A stretch of DNA of 27,164 nucleotides. Source: Gnetum montanum. Its lineage: Eukaryota > Streptophyta > Gnetopsida > Gnetales > Gnetaceae. Numbering within the stretch: the stretch's first letter is position 1; each line of letters opens with the position of its first letter. The stretch covers positions 2,733,888 to 2,761,051 of the forward strand of contig MNCI01033474.1 of the NCBI GenBank assembly GCA_015680685.1. Direction: 5' to 3'. Positions 20,464-27,164 of the stretch are shown in pieces. Under the pieces are notes generated by a model. It had not been told where the DNA came from and did not search any database. It was given only the letters and a program-made list of their open reading frames with translations. Both the position numbers and the translations under genes were made by a program.

Positions 20464-20841
20464 AAATTAAACCAAGGTTCAAAATACCCATAAGAAAAAT
20501 TGAAAACCCATAAAAATATTGGTGTACATAACTAATTTTAGAGAATGCAAAAACTATGAGTACCCAAAACCAATTTGAGTAAATATAAAGAAAAAATGAA
20601 ATAAACTCGAGTTTAATCAGGATAATGGGTTTCACAAATGGGAGAAATTATTAAAACCCAATTCAATTGATATTAATTCTAGGACAAAGGAATTTTCTCA
20701 AACTCTAAGAAGATTAAAAGAGAACAAAACCCAAAGGAAATTTTCATAGAATTGAAGGATGAAAGTAATGTGACATGATTCAATCTAAGAATTGAAGTGA
20801 TAAGGTTACATTTCCATGGTTGAATTGCTACAAGAACCAAA
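20464..20841 (-). other. Internal leader of element E, truncated
   Basis: Lies on the internal side of a tRNA-Met primer-binding site, so it should be the start of an element interior. I find no readable Gag. The junction with the LTR of element D at 20463 suggests element D inserted here. Confidence 0.4.
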
Positions 20842-20855
20842 CACTCTGATACCAA
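20842..20855 (-). promoter_or_regulatory. Primer-binding site of element E, tRNA-Met type
   Basis: The minus strand reads TTGGTATCAGAGTG, an almost perfect complement to the 3' end of plant initiator tRNA-Met (TGGTATCAGAGC). It is used by many copia and gypsy elements. Confidence 0.75.
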
Positions 20856-20857
20856 TT

Positions 20858-21300
20858 TGGTATGAACTCCCAGTACAATAAGTATCAAATTCTCTTAGAA
20901 CCTAACATTAATGGAGTTAAAAGAGAATAAAACATGAACAAGATAAACCAATTTTTTATTCAATGCCAAAATCAAAGTACAAATTCTAGAGTTATGACAC
21001 AATCAAGAATCTAGAATACGAGCTAAGATAATTTTCACTCTCATAATGCTTAAGGCAAATACTCAAGGTAAGCAACTCAATGGGACTAAATAATTGATAC
21101 AACCTTCTTTATTGAATAGCTTTAAATGCTATGGTAGATAAGGCCCAAACACTATTGAAGAATCTTTGATCTTTATATACCCTTAAGTAACCACTTTTCT
21201 ACCTCTCAGACTTTGCACTTTTTAAAATTTTAATTATTTTTGAAGACTATGAATGCATACATATCATAGTAGCTTTCATCTCATAGATCGTAATGATACT
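20858..21300 (-). repeat. LTR of element E (outer end unresolved)
   Basis: Begins on the plus strand with TGGTATGAACTCCC next to the primer-binding site. On the minus strand it has a TATATAAA box at 21172-21179 (GGGTATATAAAGATC) and an AATAAA signal at 20955-20960, in the right order. I could not identify the U3 end; the LTR may extend to about 21600. Confidence 0.55.
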
Positions 21301-22200
21301 GTGGATCATAATCCTTCAAACTAGTAAATCATGTGAACTTCTTGTTACTATTTCTTCTGGATCTTCAACTAGACTATGAAAATTAGTAGCTCATAATTTG
21401 TTAACTGTGATCAAACTACAATTTGCACTCTTTCCTATGTATTGTAGAATATGAAACATGATAAATTTTCCCTTGGGTGGCCCATCGTAGTAGATTGCAA
21501 TTGGTAGCTATACATTACAGCCTCCTACAACTTGTAGTAGCCTTATAGTTAGATGCTTGACCCATATAAACATCACAATTGACTCTAAAAAGAAAACTAC
21601 ACAACACTATTCGACTCCTATAACTCTTAAGAACACTAAGGATGCAAAATACATCAAAGAGGTGTGTTGATGTCTTCATCATTAAGTCATGAAAGAAAGA
21701 TATGATGATTAAAGAATGTTGAGTATTTATGTTGAGTGCTACTTGGGTTTGACAATAATGGGATGAGTGGAATTTTTTTATATTATAGTGATTCTATAAT
21801 GGTTTTAATGCTTAGTTATAGTATGCTTATATGTCAACATGTGTTATGCAAAATGTATATTCTTGTGAGATTGTTTCCAACTTCATGGTTCTATTTCTAA
21901 GCTATATAAAAAGTATTTATCATATATTTCATACTTAGCAATATAAAACTTACTTTATGTACAAGTGAAACTAGAAAAACTAAATTTTTGTTGATCAATA
22001 GCCTACAAAGTATAGACTAGGATATATTCAGTACTTGAAGAGTTGGTTATTATGTTCTTTATACTTGTTCTATTTGTATGTATCCTTTGGTTGATGCTAA
22101 TGCATTTTGTTAATGATAAGAAATATTGGAAAAATATAACATGTAATAATGTCAAATTTTATTCATTTCAATAACTACTGGATTTAAGATCAATACTAAA
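21301..22200. other. Unassigned AT-rich DNA
   Basis: Probably the rest of the element E LTR and then flanking DNA, possibly including the lost 5' part of the copia fragment. No readable frame. Confidence 0.35.
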
Positions 22201-22815
22201 GGCAAATTAATTAATCCCACTCAATATTGTAAAATCATTGAAGCCCTCATGTACCTACCAAATACAAGATTAGATACCTAGTTTGCTATAAACCAACTTG
22301 CTATTTCAATACAAAGACCAAAGTATCACCATATGAAAGTAGTCTTTTATGGCCTAATCTTCAAATTCATTTATATAAAGATCTTATAAGTTTAGATAAA
22401 TGTCTAATGGAGAGAAAATATTCTTGATCGTAGTTCCAAAACAAGGGTTTTAATGTAATTATATGAAAATCCTACAAATTGGTGAAGTAGTAAATAACGA
22501 GTTATGTCGTTATCATCCATAGAAGTAGAGTACTATGCCTTATGTAAAATAGTCCAAGTCGTTATGTGGATTAAACAATTTCTTATGGATATTAGGATAA
22601 TAATATCTAAACTCATTATCATTGATTCTAATAATTGAGTAGTAATCAAGGTCATGTAGAATCCAATTTAAAAGTCTTTACAAAATCAACAATTGATATT
22701 TAAAAGTATTTACAAAATTGTAAAAAGTCAAAAGTTGTATCTTAATAAAGTGAGTTGGGATTCTTCAATTAGGTTAAAGGTTTATCTAGAGGTCATTTAA
22801 AGTCAAGTAGAAGGT
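22201..22815 (+). pseudogene. Ty1/copia reverse transcriptase / RNase H C-terminal fragment
   Basis: The plus-strand frame starts GKLINPTQYCKIIEALMYLP, then NTRLDT-stop-FAINQLAISIQRPKYHHMK. Copia RTs here have Y-R-x-x-(I/V)-G-x-L-x-Y-L and TRPD-(I/L)-x-(F/Y)-A-V-x-x-L-S/A. A second block, RVMSLSSIEVEYYALCKIVQ followed by VMWIKQFLMDI and IIIDSNN, matches the copia RNase H region (ALSSTEAEYMA...W...L, and DNQSA). A short tail (LKVYLEVI) corresponds to the ADIFTK region. It carries several stops and frameshifts, the catalytic YVDD part is missing, and no integrase is visible. It is the 3' relic of a Ty1/copia pol gene. Confidence 0.8.
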
Positions 22816-22938
22816 GTATAGTTTTTCCAAAAGAAATTACCATTACAACCAAAAGGTTAACAAGATAAGAAATTACATTAGCAATTTTGAAGATCCAAGA
22901 GATCTTCTTTTATCTTACAAACTGCCTAAATTTGAGTT

Positions 22939-23456
22939 TGTTACATTAATAATATGATATTTTTGATTTACCTTTCTATAATTTAATTAGATAACTGAAA
23001 TTTAACACTATGTACAACTAATAAAAACTAATGAATTCTTCCATTGTATATTACATATATATAGGAAAAAAATGCAAATTCACACATACAAATGGATTTA
23101 CTTATTTGAGAACTTATTGGAGCATATGCTTATGTGAAAATGTGCATAAGTAGTTGCATATGTGTAGCCAATAAATTTTAATTTTGGTACTTTATAATCA
23201 TGATACTTGATTATAAAGCCTAATAGGGTTAGAGCATGTGTGTATATATTAAGATATAAAATTAAATATTCATCATTCATTCGTCAATTACATAGCATCA
23301 TCTAATTATAATCAACTCCCATAAATAAAGCCATGAAGTTAAGCATATATCAAACCACATAATAATCAATGAGACTCTACATATATGAGCATATTACAAG
23401 ATTTGAATACATCGCATACCAAAGAAAACAAGGCCATCTAGAATAGGAATATTACA
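22939..23456 (-). repeat. Candidate 3' LTR of element F
   Basis: On the minus strand, just after the integrase tail, the sequence AAAATGTAATATTCC provides a TGTAATA-type LTR start at 23456, as expected behind a chromovirus pol. A matching end on the plus strand, TGTTACATTA at 22939, would give a 518-bp LTR. A weak TATA-like TATATACA lies near 23244. The right boundary is fairly firm; the left is a guess. The short minus-strand open frame at 23098-23280 is not a gene. Confidence 0.4.
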
Positions 23457-23469
23457 TTTTTATCTTTAG

Positions 23470-24025
23470 AAATCTCTCTCTTAAGAGAATTGAGGATGAG
23501 TGGTATGTGGATATTCCTCAATTTCTAAGTAGCTTCCTAAGTACCATGCTTATTTCATATAACCTTTATCATTGGTATGACTTTGTTCAATTTCCTTTAC
23601 ATATGATCAATAATCCAAAGATATTTCCCAACAAAACTTACATATAGTTGTAATTTCACATCCTATTAATTGATCACATGACTTGAATCATAAAGATAAT
23701 TTTGCAACATAGAAATATGAAACACATCTTGAATTTTTAAAGTTGTAATAGAAAACTATTTTGATAAGCCACATCATCAAATCTTTTTAGAATCTTGAAA
23801 GGTCATGTAAAATAAGATGCATACTTACTTTTTCAACCAAATCGAATTAATCCCATCAAAAAAGAAGCCTTTAAAAAGATATAATCATAGATATTAAAAT
23901 TTAAAAATATTGTTACATTTACATACTTGACATAGCAATCTTGAGTTGCTTTTAATTTATCTTTGATGATTTGAAGTGGTTGTATTTTACACATCAAAAT
24001 ATCTATACTAATTTTTTGTCGATCT
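23470..24025 (-). pseudogene. Chromovirus integrase C-terminus (element F)
   Basis: Tail of a Ty3/gypsy integrase on the minus strand. In order: DRQKISIDIL, QIIKDKLKATQDCYVKYVNV, YIFLKASFLMGLIRFG, the GPF/Y-like module PFKILKRFDDVAYQ, then after a frameshift IQDVFHISMLQNYLYDSSHV, VKLQLYV, and a decayed chromodomain-like end IPMIKVI-stop-NKHGT-stop-EAT-stop. These match the usual pattern (L...AQ.R.K.YAD..R....F..GD.VFLK..P..G..RFG......GPF.I..R.G..AY.L......VHNVFHVSML+KY..D..HV, then P.VKV.W..H...EATWE). The missing W residues correspond to TGA or TAG codons, again G-to-A. Catalytic core (D, D-35-E) not seen upstream. This part binds DNA and, in chromoviruses, steers integration to chromatin marks. 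Confidence 0.85.
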
Positions 24026-24029
24026 TCTA

Positions 24030-24654
24030 GATAAAGATTTAAATTTGAAACTAATGAACTTAGAAAAATGATTTAAAAGAAGACACTTAATAGCATGTCA
24101 TATTAGACTATAGGAGAAAATAAAATTTATTTACATTAAGTCTAATAAGGATCTTTAGCACAAAATCCTAATTATATAAGGATAAGGATCATTATCAAGA
24201 GGTTTACTCATCCTTTAAGGTAGGGTCTTGGGAGGGTAGTGGATAAGTAACAGCCTAATCTCTTTTAAGTAGTTATAACCAGAATCAAATCCAACTTTGA
24301 GGAATAGAGAAACATGCACCTTATCATTGTCTAAGTGGCGGTCCCTATTGAAACGCCACAAAAATTTTGATGTTATAGCCAATATTTATCATTTAGCTTT
24401 CATCCCATGAAACTTGAGGTAAAACTTCATTGTAAATGTAAAAATTGTAACTCACAATGGGCAATTTCACATACTTTATACTTTTGGGGCTAAAAATGCC
24501 TCAAAACTGGTCCAAGCCTCATTCCCCAAGTGAAAAGGTCACCTAGTATCTATGTTTGGGCTTGGGGGAGGGGGTCAAAAATGCCTTTTGGAATGCCAAA
24601 AAAGGCAATTTGATGGGTTTTATGAGCGATATACACTTTTTTATGCTGGAAACA
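24030..24654. other. Unassigned AT-rich DNA
   Basis: May include degenerate upstream integrase of element F near 24030-24130, but I cannot read it. No other signal found. Confidence 0.35.
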
Positions 24655-24930
24655 CCTACAAGGGGTGACTCTCACCTACCCCCAATGTGAAAGGATGGGG
24701 GTTTTGAAAATTTTCCCCCATCAGTGTGAAGACTACAAGCACAATGTAGAAACCTTTCCCCCTCGGTGTGTAAGTTCCCCCCAACATGGAGTCTTCACCC
24801 CTAGTGTGGAAGCTACAATAGCTAGATTTCAACACTTCATGCACTTCAATGTTGACCAGCCACTTTAGCAAGCATGGTGGAGAGCTTAGTGTGGAAGATT
24901 TATCTCTAGCATGGAATGACCATGGGGGGA
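24655..24930. repeat. Degenerate short repeats around AGTGTGGAAG
   Basis: A series of related words spaced about 25-45 bp apart: AATGTGAAAGG, AGTGTGAAGAC, AATGTAGAAAC, AGTGTGGAAGC, AGTGTGGAAGA, AGCATGGAATG, each near C-rich (CCCCC) patches. This looks like an old tandem array. Open frames on both strands here (24665-24868 plus, 24656-25006 minus) follow from it and do not resemble genes. Confidence 0.45.
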
Positions 24931-25107
24931 AGTACTTACTATGTATAGTAAGCCCTAAAATTTGGGCACCCATCTCACCTAAATTTGGTAGCCAATTTGC
25001 AGCCATTTCATAGCCAATTTATAGAAAAATCATAGCTATTTTGCAGCCCCATTCATGGCCCAAAGAACCTATAAAATCCAACCTCAAACACCATTTATAG
25101 GTTCAGT

Positions 25108-25290
25108 AATTTTCAAAATTATAGTAACTTTTGGCATATAAACACATTGGTAGTTCTACAATTGTGAAGCACTTTACACGATTGAGCAATTTTCAAAAAG
25201 TGCAGAAACTTTTGACATACAAACACTTTGGAAGTTCCAAAATTGTGGAGCACTTTACACAATTCATAGATTTTCAAAAAAAAAAAAATC
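25108..25290. repeat. Tandem duplication, about 80-bp unit, two full copies plus a start
   Basis: Units start at 25108, 25188 and about 25269, each with (A)ATTTTCAAAA. The first two share AACTTTTG(G/A)CATA, AAACAC(A/T)TTGG, AGTTC and AATTGTG(A/G)AGCACTTTACAC. The third breaks off into poly-A. The small open frames on both strands are products of this repeat. Confidence 0.8.
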
Positions 25291-26169
25291 ATACACACAT
25301 TTCCAATAAATAATTCCAGACTTGGGACATTTTCAAGCACTTATGGGTTCTTGCAATCTTCCATGTTTGCATCCTCTTGAACCCCATAGTAATTACCTTG
25401 ATATTTTTAGATTATTGCTATCAACATTGTACTTTTGGGATTCCCAAACCCTAATGTAGAGTAGTCTAGCATCCACATTTTCCACTTTTCTCACCCCCCA
25501 GTAGCAACCCAACTTGAATATTTAAGGTTGTAGTAGAGGATGAGGTTTGATAGCATCAAGAGTAGCTTCATAGTTAGTTCATGGAGAAAATCACATCAAC
25601 TTTAATGAGCATTCAACTCCTACATAAGTGAAACTCCTTTCTACTCATCCAAGCACCATTTGTACACACTTTTCTAACTTACACCTTATTCCTTCTCAAT
25701 AAAATTTTAAGTTTTGGGTTTTGTATATGAAATATGTTTATTTATTATCTATGCATTATTTTAAATCTGCTATCAATTTTACATTCCATTTCATTTTATT
25801 ACCTTTCTTGCATTTTGTAAGTCCCTAGTTGATCTGTTAGACTAGCCAAGGTGTCATGAATTCGATTTTTTCCATAAAGCCCTGAGGATTCATGGGTTGA
25901 AGAATTATTACACTGAGGATCCTTGGTTTTTCCAGTGATTGAGGCTTTCAATCGCAATAGTTTTTCTTGACATTAGAAGGAGGGCCTGAACCTCTGAATT
26001 CTGTGACCAAATATATTAACAACATGGCCATTTGTAAAATTTTCTTTGATTTTTTGTAGCCGAAACCTTTGAAGAATCAACATTGATCTTTCCCAACCCC
26101 CCTGGCTCCCCATGATCAAATCACAGTGTGGAAGTTGCAAGTGGTTGGGTGTTGGCTTTTCATATTAAT
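25291..26169. other. Unassigned DNA, possible retroelement leader
   Basis: No coding frame. AATAAAATTTTAAG at about 25699 and the following CCCTGAGGATTCATGGG / CACTGAGGATCCTTGG words look like untranslated retroelement or transcript sequence, but nothing decisive is present. Confidence 0.3.
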
Positions 26170-26700
26170 TGCCATGAATTTTATAGTCATAAGCTAGCAT
26201 TGATATCTCTTTCCCACTATTTTTCCTTTTTACTACCAATGTTTTACTCTCTAGTTTCTAAAGTGGATGGTTCAACTCTTCTATAAGTTGGATTTCACCT
26301 ATTTTTCCACTCTAATAAAATTGGCAACTAGCTAAAAGAAATTTTAGAAGAAATGCCAACCTTTTATTTTGATTTTTCAGCCTTTCCCCATTATCAATGT
26401 AGGAGGTGTGAGATTTCCATCCTTTTTCCTTTTTCTACCAATTTTCTTTTATTTTCTAAAGTGGGTGGTGCAACCCTTCCAAAAATTACCAAACTCTCAA
26501 AAGTTAGCTTTCCCTTCATTTATCCAAGTTGAGAAAATTAGCATCCTACTAAACCCAATTTTTAGTAGGAAACCCAAACATTCCACTTTGGTTTTCAACC
26601 TTTCCCCTCATCAACATTTAGTTAGAATATGTGAGATTTCCATTATCTCATCCCCCTTCTGTCCCCCCACCCCTACCATACCTAGCGTGAAGGCAGTTGG
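26170..26700. repeat. Diverged tandem repeat, period about 200-225 bp
   Basis: Recurring blocks: AAAGTGGATGGTTCAAC (about 26261) and AAAGTGGGTGGTGCAAC (about 26459); GTGAGATTTCCAT (about 26407 and 26632); TTTCAGCCTTTCCCC (about 26378) and TTTCAACCTTTCCCC (about 26597). About two and a half units. An open frame at 26369-26788 runs through them but has no recognisable domain. Confidence 0.55.
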
Positions 26701-26965
26701 GAGGCCAACTTGGATGAGGCTTGACACCAACATTTTTAACTTTTCATTTTTATTAAGGAGGGAAACCCTCTTATCCCCCACTTACTAATTATAGTAAGTA
26801 CCTCATTTTTCACCATCTTCATTTTCTTTAAAATTTTTTGAATTTCATTCATTGGAATTTACTTCTATTCTACCATTTATAGCCTACTTTTAAGCCATTC
26901 TCATTACTATAGCCATGTCTTTCAAACAATCCACCTAATTTCCCTTCACCCTCCCTAACGAAGAT
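26701..26965. other. Unassigned flank of right-edge LTR
   Basis: Contains the hairpin ACTTACTA-atta-TAGTAAGT (26780-26799). No primer-binding-site sequence precedes the LTR at 26966, so this is host flank, not element interior. The candidate target duplication is AAGAT (26961-26965). Confidence 0.5.
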
Positions 26966-27164
26966 TGATGAGTGGCGAGGTACCCCTACACTCAACCATA
27001 CGAAACGAGCGTGCACGCGCGATCCGGTCGAACTCCGTAGACTAAATGCCTTAACGCCACAAGAAACACTTGGGGTTAATCGTTCGTTGTCTTCCCAGGC
27101 TTGCTTGTATGTGTCACGGTGTATGGTTAAGCAAGTCTGAGGTATATGATTTTTTTGGTATTTT
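26966..27164 (-). repeat. LTR edge of another element 1 family copy, cut by window end
   Basis: Starts TGATGAGTGGCGAGGTACCC and matches 1733-1931 closely; I count about fifteen differences in 199 bases, mostly CpG here versus TpG or CpA in element 1. Oriented on the minus strand, this is the outer 3' end of a 3' LTR, or a solo LTR. CpG retention (ACGAGCGTGCACGCGCGATC) marks it as the youngest copy in the window. Confidence 0.85.

Noticed and set aside
20842-20855. Part of a tRNA-Met gene
   Set aside because: Only the 3'-end complement is present, next to an LTR start; no cloverleaf or A/B box, so it is a primer-binding site.
24656-25006. Overlapping frames on both strands
   Set aside because: Both are by-products of the degenerate AGTGTGGAAG repeats and neither shows a protein family.
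25108-25290. CRISPR-like array
   Set aside because: Units are adjacent, imperfect and about 80 bp, without spacers; the setting is a plant genome.
26369-26788. Longest plus-strand open frame in the right part (139 codons)
   Set aside because: Runs through a diverged tandem repeat, Phe/Pro-rich from T- and C-rich DNA, no recognisable domain and no nearby promoter or exon pattern.

Overview
This window looks like intergenic, retrotransposon-filled nuclear DNA of a seed plant with a large, repeat-rich genome. The evidence is AT-rich sequence, several nested LTR retrotransposons, plant-type primer-binding sites (tRNA-Asp-like and tRNA-Met-like), and heavy C-to-T decay. A conifer or other gymnosperm is possible, but that is inference. 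The window starts with AAGCTT, as expected for a HindIII-cloned insert. I found no intact protein-coding gene, no convincing host exon, no tRNA or rRNA gene and no CRISPR array. Almost every open frame is accidental; the real coding signal is in decayed frames crossed by stops.

Layout. 1-2719: the 5' part of a minus-strand Ty3/gypsy-like element (element 1), with a gag frame carrying two in-frame stops, a tRNA-Asp-type primer-binding site and a 987-bp LTR. 2720-4979: the 3' part of a related plus-strand element (element 2), with a gag tail, an aspartic protease, a polypurine tract, T-rich sequence and an LTR. Element 1 appears to sit inside the gag zinc knuckle of element 2. 5309-14517: a complete but decayed minus-strand element (element 3), bounded by LTRs of 890 and 868 bp and a perfect 5-bp target duplication, CATAG. 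It has a gag pseudogene but no recognisable reverse transcriptase or integrase. In their place is a roughly 900-codon decayed frame (ORF2) with a long coiled-coil region, preceded by sequence resembling the element's own LTR promoter.

14523-17150 is mostly unassigned AT-rich DNA with a probable decayed LTR promoter. 17160-20463 holds a minus-strand chromovirus-like element (element D): part of a 3' LTR, a decayed gag, and a 2.3-kb 5' LTR. 20464-21300 has a tRNA-Met primer-binding site and an LTR (element E). 22201-22815 is a Ty1/copia reverse transcriptase/RNase H tail on the plus strand. 22939-24025 is the integrase tail and probable 3' LTR of another chromovirus on the minus strand (element F). 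24030-26965 is unassigned DNA with several degenerate tandem repeats. 26966-27164 is the edge of a young LTR of the element 1 family.

Elements 1, 2 and 3 share LTR ends of the TGATGAG.../...CTCATCA type and a related gag. Elements 2 and 3 also share a polypurine tract, CATGGGGG. In neither 2 nor 3 does RT/integrase follow gag or protease, so the family looks non-autonomous and would depend on enzymes supplied by other elements. The most unusual item is ORF2 of element 3 with its LTR-like upstream module.
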